From Neostapfia colusana (lineage: Eukaryota; Streptophyta; Magnoliopsida; Poales; Poaceae), in NCBI GenBank assembly GCA_030760725.1, contig JASWHV010000004.1:57937136-58001135 (forward strand): a DNA stretch of 64,000 nucleotides. Reading direction: 5' to 3'. The notes under the pieces were generated by a model, which was given only the letters and a program-made list of their open reading frames with translations, was not told the DNA's origin and did no database searches. This document shows, in pieces, positions 38,379-50,583 of the stretch. Every line of letters starts with the position of its first letter. Positions within the stretch are counted from its first letter, which is position 1. The translations under genes and the position numbers were made by a program.

Positions 38379-41300
38379 TGTAACACCCTAAAATCCTGTC
38401 AAGAGGGGAATTTAAAAATTTTTGGACGTATTGCATGTGTTGCAAAAATTCAAATTCAAACTGGAATTCAAATTAAACTCAAAACAGAAATGAAAAAGAA
38501 AAAGAAAAAGAAAAAAACAAATCTTCCCGGCCAGTGGGCCGAAACCCACCAGCCGGCCAACCGAACCCTGCGCCAGCCCGCAGCCGCGCGCCCGCGCCCC
38601 CTCTCGCAGACAGGCGGGACCCACCTGTCATCCCCGACCTCCTGCTCGTCCGAAACCGGGGCTGTTTCCCCGCGCGAGCGCGATCTCAACCGACCGGATT
38701 TCCGCCCGAATTCTGGTTCCGGAGGACTCCAAATCGATCTAAACTAACACGCCGCCCTCCCCCGTCTATAAAAACCCCGGCATCGTCCCGTTTTCCCCCC
38801 ACGATCCGCCGTTTTTCTCTCTGGTGAGAACCCGGGTTTCTCCGGCGAATTCTGCTCGATCTTCGCTCGGGAATTCTGATCTAACTCGCTGGTCTTGATC
38901 CACCGCCTCCGGGGAACCTTGCAGGTGCAGAAAACTCGGTGGTTTGCGGTTCAAACACAGCGCCAACGAGCCTCGCCGTGAATTCACCTCGGACCTCGTC
39001 ACCGATCGCTTTCCAGGACCTCCGAGCTCAAGAAAACCCCCGAGGTGAAATCCCCGACCTCCCCTCTACCGATCTATGTCATAAAATCACAGTTTTAGGA
39101 AGAATTGACGAAGATCCGAAACTCTCCGGCGAGATCGCCGCCTCCCGCCGCCGTGCGCCGCCGGGCAGCGCCGCCCGCGCTCGATCAGAGAGACATGGCC
39201 GCTTGTGCGCCGTCTATTTTAAATCGCACGGTAGAATTTAATTCCCCGCGTACCGGTTCGACGTTATAATCTCAGCCGTCTGTTTTAAATCGGACGGTCC
39301 ACGTCAGCCCCGCGTTATAAAGGCCGGGATTCTTACGTGCTACCCCCTGGGGTTCTCGGAAAATACAAGCTAGCCCCGGAAACTTCTGATCTAGCCCCTG
39401 GAACTTCAGAAAATCATGTAAATTCATTTAAAAATCAGTTTTAGCCCCTGGACTTAATAAAAATTAGGAAATCCCCTCTGTTATGTGTAGTTGGACCCCT
39501 GGAAATTCTTAAAATAATATAATAGACCCTGTAGTGGGGTGAGTTTACCTTTTTAACCCTATGTGATATTAAATTTAGGAATTTGAATATGTGTTTAGTA
39601 TTTAAAATTTAAAAGATGGGACAAACACATTGTAAATTCAAATTAAAAACTTTCCTAGTACTTGGAAAACTTTGGAGTGAGATAAAAATAGATTTTTGGC
39701 TGAAATGAATCTGTTTAACTGATTATTCACATTTATTAGTAATAGGGACACATTTCTAAGTAGAGAATAATTCTGAAAATTAGTAAAATAAATGTAAAAT
39801 AGTTCACATCAGAGGAGAAGTTCAAAAATATATTATTTAATATTTTAGACCCAAAACCTATTCTGTTTAGATGAGGTGTCTTACTATTTTCATAATAAAG
39901 TGCACATTTAGGCATAGGAAATAAATCTGAAAATATAGCAATCTAGGTATGAATAACTATAAAATGATAAATGAAGTTTCCAAAATCCAAAGAATTCAGT
40001 TTAGGGTTGGTAGAAGGTCTGAAGACACATTTGGAGTAGGAAAATACCCTCCATGCCCACTTGGTAGCTAGAAGGTGTATCAATTGAATATAAGGAATTT
40101 ATTTAAATTAGAAACTCATATATTGTATACAAACATAAATATGAATACAAAAGTAGAAATCATATGCACATGTTTAAAAGTGCATGTAAGCCAAAATCAA
40201 CACACATAGAGTAACCACAACACAAAGAAATGAGAATGGCTTTCATAAATGTGAGTGTGTGGTTTGTATGAAGTGGAAGTGTGGACTATGTCTTATGAAT
40301 TGTTGTTTTCTTTTGCTATGTGTGATGGTATGAGTAGAACCTGCTCCAGAGCAAGTTCTTTCTTTCCAAGATCAGGACTACCCATTCCAAGAGCAACAGG
40401 AAGAAGGCAAGTGTCCCTGATCACTTTGATCCTATACTAGGATGTGTAGCTAGAATTATTTGCATTGTCAATTGAAAATATGAAACCCATGCTAGGATGT
40501 TTCCCTAGAATTGCATTACCTTGTTTCCTTGTAGCTTGGGTTGGGATTCATTTTATCATGTCATTTATTATTATGCATATGCTTAGCCATGCTTAGAATG
40601 GGATATTTGGGATATGAGATCATCAGTTTATTTTACCATACTCTTGAATGAGATGTTGTGAGTTATGTAGAGGTAGGGATCAAGGCAAGTTGGATGAATT
40701 GGTTGGTGCTGGGTGCACGAGACTCGGGTTTATGTTTAGTACTTGCCTGGATCCTAAGGACCGGTTCATGGAGCATGTAACCTGGCTTTACCGTGCCAAC
40801 CACATGCTGAGATGGGGCAGCTTGGCCAATTAATTAGGTGTATCCCCGGCGTAGTATGGGTGTGTTGGATGGTGCGGGGAATAGGTGTCAGCTGGACTAC
40901 CATATGAACCGCAAGGCTCAAGAGGGGGCCACTGCAGCGGGGTTGGAGCCTCTTGTATGCTGTTAGGGGTGAAACCTCAGTGGGCCCACGCTCGTCGGGA
41001 ATCCCTTTGTAAAGGCTTCGTAGTGATCTCCTGGCTACACACCTGGGAAGTGTGAATGTGGTTCGTAGCCACTGGCATAATGGAGGTTCTTTTAGTCCAG
41101 CTGGCAACGGGGGATGAAATCACTACATGTGGGTACAGTGGTGCAAGCTCTGCAGAGTCAAAAACTGTCATGACAGCCGTGCTCACGGTCAAGAGCGGCT
41201 TGGACTTATTCATGATTAGAGGAGTGATGGTTTTGGAAGTTAAAAATGTTAAGCGGGGAGCTTAACATTGGAAATGATGTTATGGTTGTTTGATTATGAT

Positions 41301-41810
41301 GATGGGATGGGAGATTGGGACCATTTCACCTGTGTAGTAATGTAGGTGCTTAATAAGCTAAGGTGATAGGTATTAATTGCGTAGTGCTTTAACCATGAGT
41401 TCAACCTCTCCTTGCTCTAGCCATGCATGACATAACTTTCCCACACTTGCTTAGTACCATCGGTACTCAGCCTTGCATATTTGTTGGTTTATATTGCTGC
41501 TCAGGTCAAGATAATGAAGTGGTGTTTAATGATCAAGACTTTGGACCCGAAGAAGGTTTCTAGGTTCATGGAGTCCCCCGGGCAACGCCTGTGACAGAGC
41601 CCACAAGAATAATATTCCGCTGCAAGTTTATTTATTTGTGATGAACTTATTATCATCCATCGAGACTTATGCTTTGTAAGACTTATTTATATTCGACATC
41701 TGGCTTGTAATAAATGATGATTCACTATTTGTCATCACATGTATGAGAAAATGATCCTGGCATACATGTGATATTCACTCGGTTGTTCTTCAGAAAAACC
41801 GGGTGTGACA
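38379..41810 (+). mobile_element. Solo LTR B1 (B/C family), 3432 bp
   Basis: TGTAACACCC to GGGTGTGACA with AAGCT on both sides and L2 on both sides. TATA box (CTATAAAAA) near 38766. Central palindrome at 41165-41176. No internal region: a recombination scar of a full element. The LTR is in the opposite orientation to element B and the same as C. Confidence 0.93.
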
Positions 41811-42805
41811 AAGCTTGCGTTGGGACTTTTCCGGTCGCCTCAGGCAAGAGGCTGGTGTGCAGTATGTGGGTAACACTTTCATGACATATCATGTTGGTAG
41901 GTGCACCATGAGGGTGGCTACTGTACGGGGCGATCAGATCGATTCAACATAGGTGAAATGGGGTAAAAGGCTGCCACGTACAACGTCAGTGATGGTTCAT
42001 GTAGGCAACGTCGATTACGGGCATACGTGTCGTGTAGTCTGGGTGTTTTTTATTCGAATTACCATCGCTCGTGGTAGTGAGCATACTTGTTTCTCACAGT
42101 CATGACGTAGTTAAAACATGCATTGAGATAAGAACTAATCATTGTGGATTGAAGTTGATACTAGAATTGTGATGTTACCTTTTATGAATAGACTAGTGTA
42201 AACTCGATTCATTTATACCGTGAGCAATTTACATTGGGGGAAAGCGTTTCTTGTCTGATTGTGGACTCCCGATGTGGCGCGCCCAAGGTTACTCTTAATT
42301 TGCTGCTAATAAGACGTGAAAGTAAGGATTCACATTTAGGCGAGTTCATTATGCAATCTACTATCCCACTTTATGTCTTTACATTCATGTGGAGTTTCAT
42401 GCTTATGTTTGACGGTTAAGTCTTGCTGAGTTTTATGCTCACGGATACTATACTAGTTGTTTTGCAGGTATTGACTCTATGCTTATGAGTATGGTTGCCG
42501 ATGAGACTCAGAAACCTCCGAGTGGTTACTCATGAGCATCCTTGCCGCTGCTGTTGGATTATTCATGTTGCTAGTAAGAAACGTCCGCGGGCTGGACTGT
42601 TTCTTTGATGCTAAGCTAGAAATGAGTCATGAGAGTTGTAGTCTTCCTCTGTAGATTATTTTGAGATAAGTACTTGTAAATTAACTCTTTGTACGCTTCC
42701 GCAAATGATTTATGTAATATGTTTGTCCTTTACCCGTGTGTTGTTGGGTGCCGCATAGCACGGCACCACCCAATGCGATTCCCGGGCGAGCGTGCATGGA
42801 CCCGT
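41811..42805 (+). repeat. LTR L2, second piece
   Basis: Continues L2 after B1's duplication. It contains GTTAAGTCTTGCTGAG near 42415 (the same segment as in A on the other strand) and the hairpin at 42747-42767. It ends 38 bases after the hairpin; A's LTR has about 60 there, so L2 is cut about 20 bases short of its end by L3. Confidence 0.72.
42747..42767 (+). other. U5 hairpin (L2)
   Basis: GGTGCCG, loop CATAGCA, CGGCACC: full seven-pair stem, one loop base different from A (CATAACA). Confidence 0.7.
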
Positions 42806-43467
42806 TGTAAGGGCCGAAGTTTTTCATTTGCTAAAAAGTGTTCATCACATCACACACACCTCCTTTGATGAGATCTTATGAACATCTTTGAAGAGCAAGT
42901 AAACACCATCAAGAAAGTCATTAGATGATTAACTAAAAAAATGCAAAAGTGGTATTTCCCACATGCATCATATAGGGGTTGAGCATATGAAAAACTCCTA
43001 CACCTTGTTAGGAATGCTCATGCCAAATTTCACCCAAATCCAAAACCTTTTGAGGTATTTTTGGGTACAACTAGAAAAAGGCTAGTTTGAACTTAAATTC
43101 AAACTCCTTTCATCCCATGAATTAAAAAGCGGGGTTCATATTCACACTCAGCAAATTTTTTTGAGCTCACACACCAATTTTCACTCCATTTGGAGTTGAT
43201 CTTAACATGAGCTATGTGGGATAAAAATTCAAATCAAATTTGAATTTCAGTTTCACCATTGCTGTGAATTCAGCCAAACCAATTCACATTTTGATTTATT
43301 CAAATTCAAATGGTGTGCTGGTAATTTGACTAAACCTTAGAGGACAGTGAAGTCCTAAATTTTATACAACAGTGGAAAAATGAATTTTTGAGGACAAAAT
43401 TCAAAAACCGCGCCCATTATCAGCCTCTCAATGGATCAAACCGATGAAAGAGCCGGCGCTCGGTTTC
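42806..43467 (+). repeat. LTR L3, first piece (H/S family, on +)
   Basis: Starts TGTAAGGGCCGAAG and follows S in order (GGTATTTCCCACATG, GGAATGCTCATGCCAA, AATTTGAATTTCAG stretches). Interrupted at 43468 by B2. Five bases before it are CCCGT (42801-42805). Confidence 0.8.
43463..43467. repeat. Target-site duplication of solo LTR B2, left copy (GTTTC)
   Basis: GTTTC recurs at 46891-46895, directly after B2. Confidence 0.93.
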
Positions 43468-46400
43468 TGTAACACCCCAAAATTTTGATTCAAAACCTTA
43501 AAATCATGTTAAGAGGGGAATTTAAAAATTTTTGGACGTGTTGCATGTTTTGCAAAAATTCAAATTCAAACTGGAATTCAAATTAAACTCAAATCAGAAA
43601 AGAAATGGAAAAAGAAAAAGAGAAAACAGAAAAAAACTGGCCAGTGGGCCGAAACCCACCAGCCGGCCCAACTTACCCCGCGCCAGCCCGCAGCCGCGCG
43701 CCCGCGTTTTCTCACGCTGACAGGCGGGACCCACCCGGGCTTCGTCTTCCACCTCGCGCCGCGCCGGACTCTCTCTCACCGAATCCAAACCGATCGGAAC
43801 TGCTGCGGATCACAGCCGAATTTCGCTCGAGGAGGAAACGGACATGATCTAAACCACCCCGCCGCCCTCTCCAGTCTATAAAAACCCCGGCCCCGTTCTG
43901 TTTTTCCCACGCGATCACCGATTTTTACTCCGGTGAGAACCGAGACTTCTCCGGTGAATTCCGGCCGATCTAAGCTCGGAAACTCCGATCTAACTCGCTG
44001 GTCTTGATCCACCGCCTCCGGGGAACCTTGCAGGTGCAGAAAACTCGGTGACTTGCGGTGTAAACACAGCGCCGACGAGCTTCACCGTGGTCTTGCCTCG
44101 GACCTCGCCGCCGATCACCTCCCAGGACCTCCGAGCTCAAGAAAACCCCCGAGGTGAGATCCCCGACCTCCCCTCTACCGATCTATGCCATAAGATCACA
44201 GTTCTAGGCAGAATTCTCGAGGATCCAAAAGTTTCCGGCGAGATCGCCGCTTCCCGCCGCCGTGCGCCGCCGGCAGCGCCGCCCGCGCTCGATCAGAGCG
44301 ACGTGGCTGCTTGTGCGCCGTTTATTTTAAATCGCACGGTAGGGTTTAAACCCCCGCGTACCGGTTCGATGTTATAATCTCGGCCGTCGGTTTAAAATCG
44401 GACGGTCCACGTCAGCCCCGCGTTATAAAGACTGGAAATCTTATGTGCTACCCCCTGGGGTTCTCGGGAAATAAGAGCTAGCCCCGGAAACTTCTAATCT
44501 AGCCCCTGGAACTCCAGAAAATCATGTAAATTTATTTAAAAATCAGTTTTAGCCCCTGGACTTAATAAAAATTAGGAAAAACACCTCTGATAAGTGTAGC
44601 TAGACCCCTGGAAATTTTGAAAATAGTATTATAGACCCTGTAGTGGGGTGAGTTTATTTTTTTAGCCCTGTTTAGTATTTAATTTAGGAAATTGAATATG
44701 TAACTAGTGTTTAAAAATTAAAAAGTGGGACAAACATATTGTCAAAATTAAGTTAAAGACTTTCTCAGTGTTTAGGAAATTTTGGAGTGAGATAAAAACA
44801 TATTTTGAACTGAATTGAATCTGTTTAATTTATTATTCACAATTAGGGACACATTTTTAAGTAATAAATAGTTTTAGAAAATAGGGAAAATAATTATGAA
44901 ATAGTTTACATCAGAGGCAAAGGTCAAAATATGTTATTAAATTATTTAGGACCAGAACCTATTCTGTTTAGATGATGTGTATTACTAATTTCATAATAAA
45001 ATACACAATTATGCATAGGAATATAAATCTGAAAATATAGCAACTAGTAAATGATAAATGGAGTTTTTAAAATCCAAAGAGTTCAGTTTAGGGTTGGTAG
45101 AAATTATGAAGGCACATATGGTGAAGAAAAATACTTTTCATACACACTTGGTAGTGAAAAGGTGTAGTAGTTGAATATAAGAAATTTATTGGAAACTCAT
45201 ATATATAGTATGTAAGTATAAATGTGGACACAAAAGTAGGAATCATATACACATGGTTAAAAGTGCATGCAAGCCACAACTCAACACACATAAAGTAAAC
45301 ACAACACATATAATGGTAAAGAACTTTCATAAATGTGAATGTGTGGTTTGTATGAAGTAGAAGTGTGAACTATGTCTTATGATTGTTGTTTTTCTTTTGT
45401 TATGTGTGATGGTATGATGTAGAACCTGCTCAAGAGCAAGTTATTCCTTTCCAAGACCAGGACTACCCATTTCAAGAGCAGCAAGAAGGAGGCAAGTGTC
45501 CTTGACCACTTTGATCCTATGCTAGGATGTGTAGATAGAATTATTTGCATTGTCAAGTTAAATATGAAACCCATGCTAGGAAGTTTCCCTAGAATTGCAT
45601 CACCTTGTTTCCTTGTAGCTTGGGTTGGGATTTATTTTATCATGTCATTTATTATTATGCATATGCTTAGCCATGCTTAGAATGGGATATTTGGGATATG
45701 AGATCATCAATTTATTTCTACCATACTCTTGAATGAGATATTATGAGTTATGTAGAGGTAGGGATCAAGGCAAGTTGGATGTTTTGGTTGTGTGCTGGGT
45801 GCACGAGACTCGGGTTTGTGTTTAGTACTTGCCTGGATCCTAAGGACCGGTTCATGGAGCATGTAACCTGCCTTTACAGTGCCAACCACATGCTGAGATG
45901 GGGCAGCTTGGCCAATTAATTAGGTGTATCCCCGGCGTAGTATGGGTGTGTTGGATGGTGCGGGGAGTAGGTGTCAGCTGGACTACCATATGAACCGCAA
46001 GGCTCAAGAGGGGGCCACTGCAGCGGGGTTGGAGCCTCTTGTATGCTGTTAGGGGTGAAACCTCAGTGGGCCCACGCTCGTCGGGAATCCCTTTGTAAAG
46101 GCTTCGTAGTGATCTCCTGGCTACACACCTGGGAAGTGTGAATGTGGTTCGTAGCCACTGGCATAATGGAGGTTCTTTTAGTCCACCCGGCAACGGGGGA
46201 TGAAATCACTACATGTGGGTACAGTGGTACAAACTCTGCAGAGTCAAAACTGTCATGACAGCCGTGCTCACGGTCAAGAGCGGCTTGGACTTATTCATGA
46301 TTAGAGGGCTGATGGTTTTGGAAGTTGTGAATGTTAAGCGGGGAGCTTAACATTGGAAATGATGGTTATTGGATTATGATGATGGGATGGGAGATTTGGA

Positions 46401-46890
46401 CTATTTCATCTGTGTAGTAATGTAAGTGTTTAATAAGCTAAGGTGATAGGTATTAATTGCGTAGTGCTTTAACCATGAGTTCAACCTCTCCTTGTTCTAG
46501 CCATGCATGATATAATTTTCCCACACTTGCTGAGTACCCTTGGTACTCAACCCTGCATATTTGTTAGTTTATATTGCTGCTCAGGTCAAGACAATGAGGT
46601 GATGTATAATGACCAAGACTTTGGACCCGAAGAAGGTTTCTAGGTTCATGGAGACCCCCGGGCAACGCCTGTGATGGAGCCCTAAAGAATAATATTCCGC
46701 TGCTAGTTTATTTACTTGTGATGAACTTATTATTGTCCATCGAGACATTTGCTATGTAAGACTTAATTATATTAGACACCTGGCTTGTAATAAATGATGC
46801 TTCACTATTTGTAATCACATGTATGAGAAAATGATCCTGGCATACATGTGTTATTCACTTGGTTGTTCTTCGGAAAAACCGGGTGTGACA
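43468..46890 (+). mobile_element. Solo LTR B2 (B/C family), 3423 bp
   Basis: TGTAACACCCC to GGGTGTGACA with GTTTC on both sides, inside L3. TATA box near 43876. Palindrome at 46250-46261. Closer to C's LTR than to B's by eye in the AT-rich half (44650-45100 against 56300-56800). Confidence 0.93.
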
Positions 46891-48870
46891 GTTTCTCGGG
46901 CTGCAGCAGCGAACGCCACCGCGCCAAATCCTGGCGCCAGCACCTGCTTCAGCCGGGCCCTGCTGGAGCTGCCGTTCGTCGTCTTTATCATTTCCCGAGC
47001 AGCTCAAAACCGAGTTCGTCACTGATCTTCGGTGCCCACTCACTCTCTGTGCTGTTCCTGCGAAGAACACCCGGCACCACCGCTCTCGGTTACTTCCGAT
47101 CGGCCACGCTAGCCAAGCATCGGTTGCTCGAGCCTTCTACACGAAAAAGCATCGCCATCTCGTGCTCTAGCGTGCTCCCACTTCACACCGGGGTTTCCTT
47201 GCTGTGGTTGGGGACAAATTGAGGATTTGCACCGAGCTTCCGAGAGCACCGAAGTAATTCCACTTTGGGTCACCATGGACAGGGCGCCACAGCCGTCGTC
47301 GTCCACCACTTGCTGCATAAGAAAGGTGCGCTATCCTCCCTAGATTGTGTAGCTGCAATCCTTGTAGAAAATGATCAACCGTGTGTAGAGAATTTCCAAG
47401 AATTCTGAAACCTAGGGAAAACTAGCTGAGCTCAGTCTAAACCCAAATTCGGGTTACACAATCCCCGAATGCTCGAGCCGGCTTGCACGACACTTGTACA
47501 CGTCCTAGTGTATCTCCTCGAGGAAGAACCGAACACAACCATCCATAATCGACCGAGTTCTAGCCGTTTTTCGTGCCGCCATGGAAAAAGCACCTCAGGT
47601 CGTCAGTGAGGTCAGTGTTGCGGCTATTTCCTCCATCGTACTAAGCTCATATCCTTGATTCCCGAGTTCTCCCGGTGCTGTAGGAGAAGACAGTGGAGCA
47701 TTTGGGGTTTTTCCGAGCTCCATACACATTGCTGGAGTTGCTCCGCCTCGGTGTACCGTCGGAAGCTATTTTCCGGTCACCGGTGATCACGCCGACCTCA
47801 CCAGCGTGCTCCTCGCGTCGGACTAGGCCCTAGCGGCGAGTCTCATGAAGCTTGGTGCAAGGAATCGGCCGGCGGCGAGCATCGCCGGAGTGCGCCGCTG
47901 CGGGACAGTCGGGGGGTCGGGAGGAAGACAAAGCCAGCGGGTCCCAGTGGTCAGCCGCTGTCTGAAGTGCACACGCCACGTTAAAATTAAACAAAGCGGC
48001 GGGTCCCGCTGTCAGCGGCTAAGTCAGCGCGGGAAGGGATTTCCTATTGGAAAATAATTCTGAATTCAGCTCCAACTTTATAAATTCATAACTTTGGCTA
48101 GGAAGCTCCAATTTGGGTGAACCAAATTTTGTTGGATTCATCTCTCTGAGTACTTCCCAACAAATCAAGTTTCACTCTATGAAAACCCTTATTTCTCTAA
48201 AATTAATTCTTTAAATTTTAAACTGTTTAGAATTTTAACTGTAGAACCCTTTGGGGGAAAATTCTGAAATTTGGCCAAGATGTTCATAATAATATACCTG
48301 AGCTAACATAAAAATTTCAGATCCATTTGAGCTAATTTGATCCACATAATAGTGCGATTAATGAAACAGTTCCAGAAGAAATGAAAAATGTCCAGAAACA
48401 TTTTTCAGATTTTCTCTGAAATTGTTTAGCTCATATATTTGGTTAGGAATATTCAAATTAGGTAAAACCAATTCCTTTAGAACCCTATGAAAATCTAGTT
48501 TCCAGAAAGTCATGGCTTGCTCCATGAAAATCCTTAGAATACCCTAAGAGCTTCAAGTAAGTCCAAATACACATTTATTTGTGGAGGGCACAAATGAGCT
48601 TTTCTTCATATGAAATTTCGCCAAGTCTTTGTTTAGGTTGTATCCAAACCACAGTAAAAATTTCAGAGTCATTGGGCCTTTCTAGCAGTACTTATAGTCT
48701 TAATATCAACTCCAAATTCAAATGCATTTAAATTGACACGCATACGTATTTATATTGTGTAGTCGCTAAGGTTGAAGAGGAGCCGGAGGTGTTAGATTTC
48801 ATCACCATGGAGGAACAGCTAGAATGCGACCAGCAGCAGCAAGGCAAGCTTTGGTTTGCATTAGCCGTTT
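46891..48870 (+). repeat. LTR L3, second piece
   Basis: Resumes after B2's duplication with a GC-rich stretch to about 48030, then parallels S from 31680 to 32520 (GAATTCAGCTCCAAC, GTAGTCGCTAAGGT, CAGCAGCAAGGCAAGCT). Similarity to S ends shortly after GGTTTGCATT near 48862. The right edge is set by that loss, so it is uncertain by about 100 bp. Confidence 0.72.
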
Positions 48871-50522
48871 TTGTGAGACCTATGTGTGCTGAATACATTG
48901 GCTATGATGATAAAAGTTTCGAATTCTGCCAAAACATTCTTTTTTTCAAGGTCTGACTCTAGGTCCGAGCTCCGACAAGATCTGACGTAACGTCCGACTT
49001 GCTAAGTCTTTGTCCGACATGTGTTTGGTTAGCTCCGGTGGTAGGTCCGACTAGCTTTGGTAAGTTCCGGTGCTAGGTTCTGCTAGCTTTGGTAAGCTCC
49101 GTCTCAAGGTCCGGTTAGCTTTGGCAAGGTCCGGAGCTAAATCGCAATGGTTCTGTTTTACCATGCAAATGTTTTGAACTTGCTTTACATCTATGGAAGT
49201 TTGCTTAGTATTCTTTTACTAAGTTTTTGAAGTGTTATGGCTGTTTACGGTGGTTAACATTTTACAATGGTTTGTAACATGCTTATGTGAGGTGTTCACG
49301 TAAGGTGTTGTGGTTTTCGGAACTAACGTTAGTCAAGTCGCAGACTTGTGCTTGAAAGTATTGGTTGTTTATTCATGTGCAGGTGTTGCTTGAGTTCAAG
49401 ATATGGATGGTGACGGGATCCATTGAACTAGTCTTAGGGAGAAGATGAGGTTCAACAACCAAGTTCGGGAGGAATTGTGGTTGAGTTGATCGGGAGGTCG
49501 CGCAGCATGTTTGGATCAAGAACAATGCATATGAAGGTATCGTGGACGTCATTTGAAGGTGTTTGCACGTGTGCAAGGAGTGCATGGATGTGGCAAAATG
49601 GTTCCAAGGCGTGATGAAGAGATGTGGACGTAAAGAATTGGTAGGAAAGGTCCAACCGGCTGGATTATGGACTCAGGCTGCGGCTGAGTCGGTTATGGCT
49701 CAAATATGGAAGGATTTGAGTTGGTTATGATAGGATTTCATGTGGGACACGAAGTTGAGTTGTTTTAGGAATGTGGGATACGTTCCAAAGGTGTTTGGAA
49801 GTCTTAAGATTGCTTCCATCTGCATATAGAAGAGTCTTGAGCAGTTATGGAAAGTTTCGATTCAGAAACTGAGTAGGATTAGAATCCTAGATAGAATTGG
49901 GTTGGCCTCCGGGCTTGTTATATAAGCAAGGGATGGCAGAGCTCGTGGAAGAAGATTTTTGGCTGTTCCTCTTATGTTTTGATCAATAAAATTCATAATT
50001 TAGAGGAGCTTTTGTGCCTTGTTCGTCCGACTTGTTTTTGTCAAGTCTTTCTCGTTGAGTTTCTGGACAGCACGACAGTGATTGGATGTTTTGATTATAA
50101 CTCGAGTTTTACATAACCAATTGACGTGATTATTTTTGGGTTATCTTCACAACTTGATTATCTATCATATGTGAAAATTTCACGGTCATTGGATTTGTAG
50201 TTCCTGATCTACACGAGTTTCTTTGCAGTGTTGCAGATCTAGTTTTTACTCGAGTAGAACAGATTGACCCTCGTTTGATCTTCCGATCATAACTTGAGTT
50301 TTTTTACGGATTTCCATGATTCTTGTTGTCGTGTCTTTGTGACTTGATTCTCTATAACATATACCACTTTTGTCATGGTTGAACACGTTTAGATCAGTCG
50401 CATACACGGTTTCTTTAACAGATCGATTTTCTGCTGAGGGGGTTTTTGTTGCTTCCACTGAAAAGTTTAAATATACCATTCACCCCCCTCTAGTAGCGTT
50501 TCACGTGCTCTTCGATCCTACA
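48870..50522 (+). repeat. 5' LTR of copia element K
   Basis: The end is certain: it finishes CCTACA at 50522, two bases before the primer site. The start is a best guess. It carries four 32-33 bp tandem units at 49011-49139 and an AATAAAATTC polyadenylation-like stretch near 49985. Confidence 0.65.
49011..49139 (+). repeat. Tandem repeat, four units of 32-33 bp, in the K LTR
   Basis: Units 49011-49043, 49044-49075, 49076-49107 and 49108-49139 share TCCG, TAGCTTTGG and AAGNTCCG cores. Each unit ends near a TCCG(N) block. The upstream 48965-49010 has more TCCGAC motifs in looser spacing. Confidence 0.8.
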
Positions 50523-50524
50523 AT

Positions 50525-50537
50525 TGGTATTAGAGCC
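50525..50537 (+). other. Primer binding site of copia element K
   Basis: TGGTATTAGAGCC, two bases after the LTR, matching plant initiator Met tRNA except T for C. Confidence 0.88.
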
Positions 50538-50583
50538 ATGGTGCTCTAATCTTTGTGATTTGCATGTGTTTTGACTAATCATC

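Noticed and set aside
40648..41107. Frames on both strands over the same LTR stretch in B1 (also in B, B2 and C)
   Set aside because: Opposite-strand shadows of a GC-balanced LTR region that also holds the palindromes; no codon-like signal.
7500..43400. AATTTGAATTCAAATTC-type runs near LTR starts, at first taken for microsatellites
   Set aside because: They recur at the same place in A, B, S, L2 and L3 LTRs and are part of the LTRs, not separate repeats.
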